Positions 30,812 to 39,957 of a stretch of DNA of 64,000 nucleotides are shown here, in pieces. Under the pieces are notes generated by a model. The model did not search any database and was not told where the DNA came from. It saw nothing but the letters and a program-made list of their open reading frames with translations. Numbering within the stretch: the first letter of the stretch is position 1; each line of letters starts with the position of its first letter. Source of the stretch: Aquamicrobium aerolatum DSM 21857 (GTDB taxonomy: Bacteria; Pseudomonadota; Alphaproteobacteria; Rhizobiales; Rhizobiaceae); contig NZ_FORF01000006.1 of the NCBI RefSeq assembly GCF_900113935.1, forward strand, positions 1 through 64,000, given 5' to 3'. Both the position numbers and the translations under genes were made by a program.

Positions 30812-32491
30812 TCAGGATCTGTCCCTGAACCTGTTGGTGATCGGATAGCGACGGTCGCGGCCAAAATTCTTCCGGGTGATCTTCACACCCGGCGCTGCCT
30901 GCCGGCGTTTGTATTCGGCGATGTAGAGCAAATGCTCGATACGATGCACGGTTTCACGGTCGTGCCCTCGCGCGACAATGTCCTCAACCGCCATTTCTTC
31001 TTCGACGAGACATTCGAGAATGTCATCGAGAACCGGATAGGGCGGAAGCGAGTCCTGATCTGTCTGATCGGGTCGCAGTTCGGCGGATGGCACCTTGTCG
31101 ATGATCGACTGCGGAATCACGATACCCGCAGGGCCGAGCGCGCCTTCGGGACGCGCGGTATTCCGCCATGCGGACACCGCGTAGACCTGCATCTTGTACA
31201 AGTCCTTGATCGGGTTGAACCCACCATTCATGTCCCCATAAAGGGTGGCATAGCCGACGGACATCTCGGATTTGTTGCCGGTCGTGACGACCATCGAGCC
31301 GAACTTGTTCGAGATCGCCATAAGGATCGTCCCTCGTGCGCGACTCTGAAGGTTTTCCTCGGTGACGCCTTCCTGGGTACCCTCAAAGAGCGGAGCCAGC
31401 GCTTTGGCAAAACCCTCGACCGGTTCAAAGATCGGCGCAACGTCATAACGCACGTCTAGAGCCTTCGAGCAATCCTCCGCGTCCTTCAAGGAATCAGACG
31501 ACGTGTATCGATAAGGCATCATGATGCAACGAACCCGGTCCGCTCCGAGCGCGTCTACTGCAAGCGCGGCGCAGATCGCGGAGTCAATTCCGCCAGACAT
31601 GCCGAGCACGACCTCACGGAACCGGTTCTTGTTCACGTAGTCACGTAGTCCAAGCATGCAGGCAGCGTAGTCCGCCGCCTCTTTTTCGGGCAGGCGCTCC
31701 TTCGGACCCTCAACACAGCGCCAACCCTCAACGTCGCGCTTCCATGTGGTGAGTACGCAGGCAGTCTCAAACTGCTTCATCTGGAAGGCAAGCGACTTGT
31801 CGGCATTTATCGCGAACGACGCGCCGTCAAAAACAAGCTCGTCCTGCCCGCCAACCATGTTGGCATAGAGCATCGGAAGACCGGTTTCGATAACCTGGCG
31901 AAGCACGATCTGCTGTCGCCGATCGACCTTTCCGCGCTGATAGGGCGAGCCATTCGGAACCAGCAACAATTCGGCGCCGCTTTCGGCAAGCGTTTCGCAT
32001 ACGCCGTGCTCGCCCCAGATGTCTTCACAAATTGGGACACCAATCCGGACCCCACGGAAGTTTACCGGTCCTGAAAGCGCGGGCCCGGCCTGAAACACAC
32101 GTTTTTCGTCGAATTCGCCGTAATTTGGCAAATCCATCTTGTACCATTCGCCAAGAATCCGACCGGCATCGGCTGCAATCATCGAGTTGTGCAGACCGCT
32201 GGCGCGCTTCAGCGGCACCCCGATCATGACACCGGGGCCGCCGTCAGCCGTCTCTGCTGCCAGTTCCCGCACGGCTCGTTCACACTCGGCAACGAAGGCC
32301 GGTTTGAGCACCAGATCTTCTGGCGGGTAGCCAGCGATGAACAGTTCGGTGAAGAGGACGAGGTCGGCGCCTGCCTCGGCGGCCTCTTTTCGCGCCTGAC
32401 GCGCAAGGTCCAGATTGCCGGCGACGTCACCAACCACCGGATTGAGTTGTGCAACGGCGATGCGGATCTGATTCAGCACTGTATCGGTCAT
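30812..32491 (-). CDS. nadE: Glutamine-dependent NAD+ synthetase
   Basis: Makes NAD from nicotinic acid adenine dinucleotide, using glutamine as nitrogen donor. It is a two-domain protein of 559 residues. An N-terminal nitrilase-type glutaminase carries the Glu, Lys and Cys triad ([35 protein letters not shown]). The C-terminal synthetase has the ATP-pyrophosphatase loop [14 protein letters not shown]. The start at 32491 places the N-terminus directly before [17 protein letters not shown] seven codons earlier is possible. It is followed at once by gltX. Confidence 0.94.
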   Translation of the reverse strand: MTDTVLNQIRIAVAQLNPVVGDVAGNLDLARQARKEAAEAGADLVLFTELFIAGYPPEDLVLKPAFVAECERAVRELAAETADGGPGVMIGVPLKRASGLHNSMIAADAGRILGEWYKMDLPNYGEFDEKRVFQAGPALSGPVNFRGVRIGVPICEDIWGEHGVCETLAESGAELLLVPNGSPYQRGKVDRRQQIVLRQVIETGLPMLYANMVGGQDELVFDGASFAINADKSLAFQMKQFETACVLTTWKRDVEGWRCVEGPKERLPEKEAADYAACMLGLRDYVNKNRFREVVLGMSGGIDSAICAALAVDALGADRVRCIMMPYRYTSSDSLKDAEDCSKALDVRYDVAPIFEPVEGFAKALAPLFEGTQEGVTEENLQSRARGTILMAISNKFGSMVVTTGNKSEMSVGYATLYGDMNGGFNPIKDLYKMQVYAVSAWRNTARPEGALGPAGIVIPQSIIDKVPSAELRPDQTDQDSLPPYPVLDDILECLVEEEMAVEDIVARGHDRETVHRIEHLLYIAEYKRRQAAPGVKITRKNFGRDRRYPITNRFRDRS

Positions 32492-32534
32492 GACACAGCG
32501 TGTAGCGCGCACTCAGGCGTGCGGCAATGGCGTT

Positions 32535-33248
32535 CTAGGTGTCGGCATGGAATTGCAGTTCCTCCAGGCTTCGATTGTCTCCGATAGACAGCGCCAGAAT
32601 GCGTGAAATATGTGTTCGACAGAGACCACTCTCGTCAGCCCATGCGTTCATTTGCGCTTGCACCGCCGCAAGGTCCTTTCGCGACGTTGGCGCGTTACCG
32701 ATATCGAGCCCCGCTTCCCGCAGCGCAAGCACCACATCAGGAGACAGGATAAACGCGTCCCAACCGACCCAACGAAGGAAATATTGCCCCGTATTGCCGC
32801 CGAGGCGGCTCCCATGGCGCGCAAGATAGGCCATCAATCCGACCTGATCTTCTGCTGGCCAGCTTGCAAGAAACCGCCCGAAGCTGCCGTGCTCCTCGGC
32901 TACTTTCTGCACAAACGATGCATTGTCTCGAACGGATCGGATTTTTTGCGGATTTCGGACGATACGCTTGTCAGCTGCCAGATCGTGCCAGAAGTCATCC
33001 GGTTGAAACAGCAAACGCTGGGGCTGAAAGCCGAGGAAGGCCTCTTCGAAATCCGGCCATTTCTGTTCAATCACTCGCCAGACGAATCCAGCTGAAAACA
33101 CCCTGTTCGCCATGATGGAAAGAATGCGGTCATCGGGCACGTCGAAAAGTGCCGCATTGTCGGGGACTGGCCCCAACAGCGAGACGAGGACGGCGCTCCC
33201 ACCTTTGCGCTCTGCAGCTCTGTCACGAATGGCATTGAAAGATGACAT
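32535..33248 (-). CDS. tag: DNA-3-methyladenine glycosylase I family protein
   Basis: A 237-residue protein with the layout of the helix-hairpin-helix base-excision glycosylase Tag. The N-terminal half holds NRVFSAGFVWRVIEQKWPDF and the FEEAF segment, with the rigid FLRWVGWDAFILSPDVVLAL region later. The family removes 3-methyladenine from DNA. The zinc-binding Cys and His residues of E. coli Tag are not evident, which places it in a divergent branch. GAGGG is suitably spaced from the ATG at 33248. Confidence 0.7.
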   Translation of the reverse strand: MSSFNAIRDRAAERKGGSAVLVSLLGPVPDNAALFDVPDDRILSIMANRVFSAGFVWRVIEQKWPDFEEAFLGFQPQRLLFQPDDFWHDLAADKRIVRNPQKIRSVRDNASFVQKVAEEHGSFGRFLASWPAEDQVGLMAYLARHGSRLGGNTGQYFLRWVGWDAFILSPDVVLALREAGLDIGNAPTSRKDLAAVQAQMNAWADESGLCRTHISRILALSIGDNRSLEELQFHADT

Positions 33249-33314
33249 GACACCCTCGAATTGTCGTGGCCAATATGGCTCCTGGCGCTGCATCAGCCAA
33301 GCTGGAGATGAAAT

Positions 33315-33869
33315 ATGTCGAAATCAACTTCCGAACTGGCGTCGCGTTTCTTGCCCAACACAGAGCTGGGAGAGGCAGAAAAGCGCGTTCTTGATCGGCT
33401 GCTTTCCCGAAAAACGCTTGCCCACAACATCAATGTGCGCCTTGCAAAGGATGCAACATTTGGCCAGCGTCTCGCCGACAGCATTGCGCGCATTGGTGGC
33501 TCGTGGGGCTTCATTCTCGGCTTTATCGCCTTCCTTGTCGCATGGACATTGCTTAACGGCTGGCTCCTGATGGCACATGCGTTCGACCCTTATCCCTTCA
33601 TCTTTCTCAACCTCATCCTCTCGATGCTCGCCGCTGTGCAGGCCCCCATCATCATGATGGCGCAGAACCGTCAGGCTGCGCGCGACAGGATCGACGCAGC
33701 CCACGACTACGAAATCAATCTCAAGGCGGAACTCGAGGTGATGGCGCTCCACGAAAAGATCGACGAGCTGCGTCACAGCGAGTTGATGGGAATGAGATCC
33801 GATCTGGCTACAGTTGTAGGCAGCCTCGGCCGCATCGAGGCAAGGCTGGCTGACGCCACACAGTCATGA
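33315..33869 (+). CDS. DUF1003 family membrane protein
   Basis: A 184-residue inner-membrane protein with the DUF1003 core. A basic N-terminal segment precedes two membrane helices (about residues 58-80 and 90-113), separated by the conserved AFDPYPFIFLNLILS. A cytoplasmic helical tail follows (AARDRIDAAHDYEINLKAELE). Function is unknown for the family. The stop overlaps the next start (ATGA), so it is coupled to the DedA gene. Confidence 0.88.
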   Translation: MSKSTSELASRFLPNTELGEAEKRVLDRLLSRKTLAHNINVRLAKDATFGQRLADSIARIGGSWGFILGFIAFLVAWTLLNGWLLMAHAFDPYPFIFLNLILSMLAAVQAPIIMMAQNRQAARDRIDAAHDYEINLKAELEVMALHEKIDELRHSELMGMRSDLATVVGSLGRIEARLADATQS

Positions 33870-34447
33870 CTGACACTCTGCATGCACTCGTCGAGCGCTT
33901 TGGGCTCCTGGCGGTTTTCATCGGCTGTCTTGCCGAAGGGGAAAGCGCGGCCATTCTGGCAGGCTTCTTCACTCATCAAGGCCTGTTTGCCGTGGCATCG
34001 GCATTTCTCGCAACATTTCTCGGCGCGTTTCTTGGCGACGCGGCGATTTTCATCGGCGGCCGGCGATTCGCCACGCAACCGAATATCCACGCCATCACGG
34101 CCCGACCAGGATTCGACCGCGCCCTCAACCTGGTGGCGCGACACCCGACGGCCTATGTCTTGCTCAACCGGTATGTCTACGGATTTCGTCTTGTCGGCGG
34201 AATCGCGGCCGGCCTGTCGACCATTCCGGTGCCCAAGTTCCTGCTGCTGAATGCTATCTCATCGCTGATCTGGAGCTGCCTGTTCCTGTCCATCGGATAT
34301 GTCTTCGGTGCAGGCGCGCAACAGGCTTTGGGCGGTGAACTGGCAAAACACGAACGACTGCTGGTCGGCCTTGCCATCGCGGTAGCGGTAACGCTCGTGA
34401 CTGGAGCGGCGGCGCATTTTCTGGGCCGACGCAGAAGGCCCCAATAG
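33866..34447 (+). CDS. DedA family membrane protein
   Basis: A 193-residue polytopic protein of the DedA/VTT family, implicated in undecaprenyl-phosphate or phospholipid translocation. It shows the typical N-terminal GCLAEGESAAILAGF segment, the GDAAIFIGGRRF loop and the arginine-bearing LNRYVYGFRLVGGIAAGLS segment. Four to five helices are likely. It overlaps the DUF1003 gene by 4 nt. Confidence 0.88.
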   Translation: MTDTLHALVERFGLLAVFIGCLAEGESAAILAGFFTHQGLFAVASAFLATFLGAFLGDAAIFIGGRRFATQPNIHAITARPGFDRALNLVARHPTAYVLLNRYVYGFRLVGGIAAGLSTIPVPKFLLLNAISSLIWSCLFLSIGYVFGAGAQQALGGELAKHERLLVGLAIAVAVTLVTGAAAHFLGRRRRPQ

Positions 34448-34456
34448 CGCGCAACG

Positions 34457-34483
34457 AAAAAGGCGCGGATCGCTCCGCGCCTT
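34457..34483 (-). terminator. Rho-independent terminator of the DAHP synthase gene
   Basis: AAGGCGCGGA and TCCGCGCCTT form a 10-bp stem with a 4-nt TCGC loop. On the minus strand it is followed by a T-run (34461-34457). It lies between convergent genes and could also hinder read-through from the DedA side. Confidence 0.8.
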
Positions 34484-34506
34484 CATAATCGCCATCAGGT
34501 TATTGA

Positions 34507-35886
34507 TCAGCCGTGCGCAGCGTGCTTTGGCTGCTCGCCGGTCTTGCCCTTGCGCAGAAGGTCGGACACCAGAAACGCCAGTTCTACCGCCTGATCGGCG
34601 TTGAGGCGCGGATCACAATGGGTGTGGTAGCGATCCTGCAACTCATCGTCGCGAATTGCACGTGCGCCGCCAGTGCATTCCGTCACATTCTTGCCGGTCA
34701 TCTCGATATGAATGCCGCCCGGATGCGTGCCTTCGGCATGATGCACGTCGAAGAACGACTGCACTTCTTTCAAGATGTAATCGAACGGGCGCGTCTTGTA
34801 GCCCGCAGCAGTGATCGTGTTGCCGTGCATCGGGTCGCAGGACCATACGACCTTGCGGCCTTCCTTCTCGACGGCACGGATCAGCTTCGGAAGATGCTCG
34901 CCAACCTTGTCGGCACCGAAGCGTGCGATCAGAGTCAGGCGGCCTGGTTCGTTCTCGGGATTGAGCAAGTCAATCAACTCGAGAAGACCGTCCGGTGTCA
35001 GCGACGGACCGCACTTCAGACCCAACGGGTTCTTGATGCCGCGGCAATACTCGATATGCGCGTGATCCGGCTGACGCGTACGGTCGCCGATCCAGATCAT
35101 GTGCCCCGAGGTTGCGTACCAGTCGCCAGACGTCGAATCGACCCGGGTCAAGGCTTCTTCATAGCCAAGCAGAAGTGCTTCATGGCTGGTGTAGAAATCC
35201 GTCTCACGCAACGCCGGATGGCTTTCTGCCGAGATCCCCACTGCCCGCATGAAATCGATGGTTTCCGAAATACGCGCGGCAAGTGCCTCGTAACGCCCGG
35301 ACTGCGGGCTATCGGCAACGAAACCCAGCATCCACTTGTGGACGTTTTCCAGATTGGCGTAACCACCCTGCGCGAAAGCGCGCAGCAGGTTCAGCGTTGC
35401 AGCCGACTGGCGGTATGCCATTTCCTGACGCGCAGGATCCGGGATACGCGACTTCTCGTCGAAGTCGATGCCATTGATGATGTCGCCGCGGTAGCTCGGC
35501 AGCGTGACATCGCCCTTGGTTTCGCTGCCCGAAGAGCGTGGCTTTGCGAACTGGCCAGCGATGCGGCCAACTTTCACCACCGGCTGGGCGCCAGCGTAGG
35601 TGAGGACCACGGCCATCTGCAGGAATACGCGGAAGAAGTCGCGGATATTGTCCGCGCCATGCTCGGCGAAGCTCTCGGCGCAATCTCCGCCCTGCAGCAG
35701 GAAAGACTCGCCATTGGCGACCGTCGCAAGCTGTCGCTTCAACTTGCGTGCTTCACCAGCAAAAACCAAAGGTGGATAGGATGCGAGCTGCTTTTCGGTC
35801 TCGGCCAGAACGGCAGCGTCCGGATAAGCCGGAACCTGCTGGATTGGCTTGCTTCTCCAGGAGTTCGGGGACCAATTGTTGTTCAT
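34507..35886 (-). CDS. Class II 3-deoxy-7-phosphoheptulonate (DAHP) synthase
   Basis: First step of the shikimate pathway, condensing phosphoenolpyruvate and erythrose-4-phosphate. The protein is 459 residues of the plant/mycobacterial class II type: [35 protein letters not shown] and [15 protein letters not shown] are all family hallmarks. The ATG at 35886 has AGGTG 6 nt upstream; an ATG six codons earlier is less likely. It lies 129 nt downstream of gor on the same strand. Confidence 0.95.
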   Translation of the reverse strand: MNNNWSPNSWRSKPIQQVPAYPDAAVLAETEKQLASYPPLVFAGEARKLKRQLATVANGESFLLQGGDCAESFAEHGADNIRDFFRVFLQMAVVLTYAGAQPVVKVGRIAGQFAKPRSSGSETKGDVTLPSYRGDIINGIDFDEKSRIPDPARQEMAYRQSAATLNLLRAFAQGGYANLENVHKWMLGFVADSPQSGRYEALAARISETIDFMRAVGISAESHPALRETDFYTSHEALLLGYEEALTRVDSTSGDWYATSGHMIWIGDRTRQPDHAHIEYCRGIKNPLGLKCGPSLTPDGLLELIDLLNPENEPGRLTLIARFGADKVGEHLPKLIRAVEKEGRKVVWSCDPMHGNTITAAGYKTRPFDYILKEVQSFFDVHHAEGTHPGGIHIEMTGKNVTECTGGARAIRDDELQDRYHTHCDPRLNADQAVELAFLVSDLLRKGKTGEQPKHAAHG

Positions 35887-36015
35887 TTCGCACCTATACG
35901 TCACGGGCGGGCGACCTGCGCCCGCAAAGACCCGATTGGCCGGGACGCGGCTCCCTTACACGAGAGACACCACGTATTCCAGTCTTAACGGCTCGAACGC
36001 TGAACTCGAGCGCTA

Positions 36016-37407
36016 TCAGTCGACACGTTCGCCGTTTTTGACTCGATAGCTAGGCTGATACATGGTCACCAGTTCTTCAGCTGCTGTAGGGTGAACCGCC
36101 ATCGTCGCGTCGAAAGCGTCTTTGCTCAACCGCGCCTTGACCGCGATACCCAGCAACTGAGCCATTTCGCCAGCGTCAGGGCCGAGTATGTGCGCACCGA
36201 CGACGCGTCGTGTTTCTGCATCGACCACCAGCTTCATGATCATCTTGTCCTGACGGCCAGGCAAGATGTTACGCATCGGGCGGAATTCTGCACGATAAAT
36301 TTCCAGTTCCTCGAACTGTCTGGCTGCCTCGTCCTCAGAAAGACCGACGGTGCCAATCTCAGGCTGTGAAAATACGGCCGTCGCGATCGTCTCAAAATCG
36401 GGCTTTGTCGGCTTGTCGCGATAGACGGTATCGATGAAACACATGGCCTCGTGAATTGCGACCGGCGTCAACTGAACGCGGTTCGTCACGTCGCCAAGTG
36501 CATAGATGTTGTCGACATTGGTGCGCGAGTAGTCGTCGATGAAAATTTCTCCGTGAGCGCCCGTCTTGACACCAGCAGCCTCAAGGCCGAGGCCTTCTGT
36601 ATTCGGCGCGCGGCCCAATGCCAGCATGAACTGACCGACATTGAGCGTCTCACCACTGGAAAGCTTGATGTCGAGTGTATCATCGTCACGCTTCTCCACG
36701 CTCTGCGCGACCGAATGGAGAATGATGCGGATACCTTTATCTTCCATCGCTTTATGGAGTCCGCGCCGCATGTCCATGTCGAACCGGTTCAGGATCTCCT
36801 GTCCGCGATAGATCAACGTCGTTTCGACACCGAGTCCATGAAAGATGTTGGCGAATTCAACGGCGATATAGCCACCCCCAGCTATTGCGATGGCTTTCGG
36901 GAGCTTTTCAAGGTGAAACGCCTCGTTGGAGCTAATCGTGTGCTCGAACCCAGACAACGCCGGATGCGGGCTGGGTCGTCCACCAACCGCGATGAGAATT
37001 CGCTCCGCCGTAACCGTCCGGTCTTCGTTGACGATCCGCACCGTATGCTTGTCGATCAGTTCCGCCCGGCTCTGGATGATATCGGCGCCGGCACGCTCAA
37101 GATTCGTCCGGTAAATGCCTTCGAGACGGTCGATCTCCTTGTCCTTATTGGCAATCAGCGTGGGCCAGTCAAAACTGTTTTCCCCCACCGACCAGCCATA
37201 GCCGGCAGCATCCTCGAAATGTTCGGAGAACTGCGAGGCGTAAACAAACAGCTTCTTGGGAACGCAACCACGCACCACGCAGGTGCCACCGAACTTATAC
37301 TCTTCGGCAACTGCAACACGCTTGCCGAGCGACGCTGCGACGCGCCCTGCCCGCACACCACCGGAACCGCCACCAATGACAAAAAGGTCGTAGTCAAATT
37401 TCTGCAT
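36016..37407 (-). CDS. gor: Glutathione-disulfide reductase
   Basis: NADPH-dependent flavoprotein disulfide reductase of 463 residues that regenerates reduced glutathione. The FAD site is GGGSGGVRAGR near residue 12. The redox-active Cys43 and Cys48 lie in GTCVVRGCVPKK. The NAD(P)-binding GGGYIAVEFA and the C-terminal catalytic HPTAAEE are present. Basic residues in the second nucleotide site are consistent with NADPH. Confidence 0.94.
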   Translation of the reverse strand: MQKFDYDLFVIGGGSGGVRAGRVAASLGKRVAVAEEYKFGGTCVVRGCVPKKLFVYASQFSEHFEDAAGYGWSVGENSFDWPTLIANKDKEIDRLEGIYRTNLERAGADIIQSRAELIDKHTVRIVNEDRTVTAERILIAVGGRPSPHPALSGFEHTISSNEAFHLEKLPKAIAIAGGGYIAVEFANIFHGLGVETTLIYRGQEILNRFDMDMRRGLHKAMEDKGIRIILHSVAQSVEKRDDDTLDIKLSSGETLNVGQFMLALGRAPNTEGLGLEAAGVKTGAHGEIFIDDYSRTNVDNIYALGDVTNRVQLTPVAIHEAMCFIDTVYRDKPTKPDFETIATAVFSQPEIGTVGLSEDEAARQFEELEIYRAEFRPMRNILPGRQDKMIMKLVVDAETRRVVGAHILGPDAGEMAQLLGIAVKARLSKDAFDATMAVHPTAAEELVTMYQPSYRVKNGERVD

Positions 37408-37465
37408 GGTCGAACTCCGGCGTGCCTGCTCTAAAATCTATGTCTCACCTAAGATGGCTGGTGCC

Positions 37466-37494
37466 AAAAGAAAAGCCCGGGAAAACCCCGGGCT
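37466..37494 (-). terminator. Rho-independent terminator after the rpiA-DUF2059 pair
   Basis: AGCCCGGG (37494-37487 on the minus strand), a 5-nt loop, CCCGGGCT, then TTTTCTTTT. It lies 34 nt beyond the DUF2059 stop and before the gor start. Confidence 0.8.
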
Positions 37495-37527
37495 CATGCA
37501 GTATCGGAATGTGTTACCTTTGTACGG

Positions 37528-38064
37528 TCAATTTCCCGTGGCCGCGGGAGCCTCTGCCGCAGCGGGTGCGATCTTCTGGAGTTGCTCACCGACTTGCTGC
37601 GCCAGATCGCGACCGATACCCCGCTGCCAGATTTCCGCAGCCTTGAGAATTTCGCGTCCCGCAATAGGACCATCATTCATCAATTTCTTGCCACTTTCCG
37701 ACTGATAGAACGTCGAAATATCCTTGAGCTCGGTTTCACTGAAAACCCGTGCATAAGCAAGCGCGGCTTCCTTTTCGAGATCGCCGCGACGGGCAGCCAG
37801 AGCCAAGGCCGTCTGGTCGACAATTCGATTGATTTCCGCCTGCAGGTCAGGGTTTTTCTGGATCAGCTCTCCCTTAAGAGCACCAACCGCCTGCGGCAGG
37901 ATGGCGTCGAACTCAAGCGTGACACCCGTGGCAGCGATCGCAGCGCGGGCCGCGGCAAGATGGCTCTCAGAGACTTCCTGCGCACTGGCCGGCAAGGACA
38001 GGGCCAGGAGTGCAACGGTACCGGCTACAGCAGCCATGCGGCGCGAACGGTTAACCAACTTCAT
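37528..38064 (-). CDS. DUF2059 family exported protein
   Basis: A 178-residue protein with a Sec signal peptide (residues 1-28, ending ASA) and a helical DUF2059 domain (AYARVFSETELKDISTFYQSESGKK). The family is widespread in alphaproteobacteria and of unknown function. It lies 22 nt downstream of rpiA and is probably co-transcribed with it. A terminator follows. Confidence 0.85.
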   Translation of the reverse strand: MKLVNRSRRMAAVAGTVALLALSLPASAQEVSESHLAAARAAIAATGVTLEFDAILPQAVGALKGELIQKNPDLQAEINRIVDQTALALAARRGDLEKEAALAYARVFSETELKDISTFYQSESGKKLMNDGPIAGREILKAAEIWQRGIGRDLAQQVGEQLQKIAPAAAEAPAATGN

Positions 38065-38079
38065 GGTGAGGGAACTCCC

Positions 38080-38787
38080 TTAGTGTTGCTTCTTGACGGC
38101 GCGTACCGTTCTTGCACCGCCGGCATCAGCGACAATGGCCGCATCAGCCAATCCGAGAAAAAGACCATGTTCGACGACACCGGGGATGGCATGCAGAACA
38201 TCTGAAAGCGCTCTTGTATCCGGAATACGGCCAAAAGATGCATCGAGAATGAAATGTCCGCCATCTGTAACAAACGGGGTTGTGCCCGTCATCCTCAAAT
38301 TGATCGGACCTTCAAGACCCAGTGCGTCCGCTGCAGCGCGAATTGCGATCGTCGTGGCCTTAAGTCCGAAAGGATTTACTTCAATCGGAAGCGGGAACTT
38401 GCCCAGCGTATCGACGAGCTTCGATGTATCGGCGATCACCAGCATCTGCCTGGAAGCTGCAGCGACAATCTTCTCCCGCAGCAAGGCTCCGCCGCCCCCT
38501 TTCACAAGCGCCAATTCTGGATCGATCTCATCGGCCCCGTCAATGGTCAGATCCAGCTCCGGTGTTTCGTCGAGAGTCGACAGCGGAACGCCGAGTTCCT
38601 GGCACAGAGAAGCAGTGCGTTCCGACGTCGGAACGCCGATCACGCGGAAGCCTTCAGACACTTTCACAGCCAGCAAGCGCACGAATTCTTCGGCAGTCGA
38701 GCCGGTGCCGATCCCGAGCTTCATCCCGTCGGTGACATGCGTGAGCGCTTCCCGCGCCGCTTCGATCTTCAGTTGTCTCGCGTCCAT
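38080..38787 (-). CDS. rpiA: Ribose-5-phosphate isomerase A
   Basis: Interconverts ribose-5-phosphate and ribulose-5-phosphate in the pentose phosphate pathway. Family motifs are [38 protein letters not shown] and the C-terminal [18 protein letters not shown]. It has 235 residues from the ATG at 38787; an ATG directly before it also exists, and GAGGA suits the second better. It diverges from the phosphoglycolate phosphatase gene. Confidence 0.95.
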   Translation of the reverse strand: MDARQLKIEAAREALTHVTDGMKLGIGTGSTAEEFVRLLAVKVSEGFRVIGVPTSERTASLCQELGVPLSTLDETPELDLTIDGADEIDPELALVKGGGGALLREKIVAAASRQMLVIADTSKLVDTLGKFPLPIEVNPFGLKATTIAIRAAADALGLEGPINLRMTGTTPFVTDGGHFILDASFGRIPDTRALSDVLHAIPGVVEHGLFLGLADAAIVADAGGARTVRAVKKQH

Positions 38788-38945
38788 CATGCTTCCTCGG
38801 CAGGTCAATTGCAGGGGGTCGTAGCAGTTTTGCTGAAGCGGGCAAGTGCTTTATCGGTTGTGCGCCCGCCAACAGCTTGCCGCACAGACGGCAAACCGGT
38901 ATCGCCTATCTTATCTGATCGTTGCCATCTCCGGAGACTTGCTGC

Positions 38946-39629
38946 ATGACCAAGCCCATCATTGTCTACGACCTGGACGGAACTCTCGTAGACACAGCGC
39001 CGGATCTGCTGGACAGCCTCAACCACTGCCTGAACCAGGCCGGTCTGGAAACTGCCGAACCTACGGAGCTTCGCAAGTTTGTGGGCATGGGCGGTCGCGT
39101 CATGATTGAACGCGCGTTTGCGGCCCAGAACAAGACATTGGAACAGGACCAGCTCGACCGGTTGCTCGCAGCCTTTCTTGACCACTACGGTGGCGCAATC
39201 CCTGGAAAGTCCCAGCCCTACGCAGGCGTGCTGAGCGCGCTCGATAGGTTCGAGCGTGCAGGTTACATCGCAGCTGTCTGCACAAACAAATACGAGAATC
39301 TTGCAACGTCGCTCATCGGCTCTCTGGGTCTTGCACCCCGCTTTGCGGCAGTGTGTGGACAAGACACGTTCTCGTTCCGCAAGCCCGACCCTCGCCACCT
39401 CACCGAAACCATCGCCCGCGCCGGGGGCTCTCCTGCCCGTGCGGTGATGATCGGCGACTCGCGCACAGATATCGATACTGCGAAGGCAGCAGGCATTCCT
39501 GTCGTCGCCGTCGACTTCGGATACACCGACCGGCATGTCCGTGAATTTGAGCCTTCTGTGGTGATCTCGCACTTCGACGAACTGACACTCGAAGTGGTGG
39601 AAGGGCTTCTGCAAGCGGCGACCATCTGA
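38946..39629 (+). CDS. gph: Phosphoglycolate phosphatase (HAD family)
   Basis: HAD-superfamily phosphatase of 227 residues, probably removing 2-phosphoglycolate. The nucleophile motif is DLDGTLVDTAP near residues 9-19, with a cap domain at about 20-90. The threonine motif is in VCTNKYEN and the acidic motif is GDSRTDIDTAKAAG. It diverges from rpiA, and both genes serve sugar-phosphate metabolism. Confidence 0.9.
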   Translation: MTKPIIVYDLDGTLVDTAPDLLDSLNHCLNQAGLETAEPTELRKFVGMGGRVMIERAFAAQNKTLEQDQLDRLLAAFLDHYGGAIPGKSQPYAGVLSALDRFERAGYIAAVCTNKYENLATSLIGSLGLAPRFAAVCGQDTFSFRKPDPRHLTETIARAGGSPARAVMIGDSRTDIDTAKAAGIPVVAVDFGYTDRHVREFEPSVVISHFDELTLEVVEGLLQAATI

Positions 39630-39730
39630 TTTTACACAGACTATCTCGCTGGCGCGTCAAGCGCCCTTGACTTGCATCGCAGCTCCACCTTATATCGCCG
39701 CACTTTCGCGAGCCGAACCGGTTCGTGATC

Positions 39731-39805
39731 GGGCGCGTAGCTCAGCGGGAGAGCACACCCTTCACACGGGTGGGGTCACAGGTTCAATCCCTGTCGCGCC
39801 CACCA
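39731..39805 (+). tRNA. tRNA-Val (anticodon CAC)
   Basis: Cloverleaf beginning GGGCGCG and ending CGCGCCC-ACCA with encoded CCA. The anticodon stem-loop CACCC-TTCACAC-GGGTG gives CAC, reading GTG codons. Confidence 0.95.
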
Positions 39806-39957
39806 TTGTTTCAAGAAAATCTCAATTACTTGCGGAAACTGCGCTCGACGTCGCACGTCTCGTTGGCAGTGGAGCGTGATCTCGGGCGGTGGGAGAAACG
39901 ATGCTCCTTCGCTTCGCCCACCCAGAATCACAAAATAGATACCAGCTCGCGCAAATG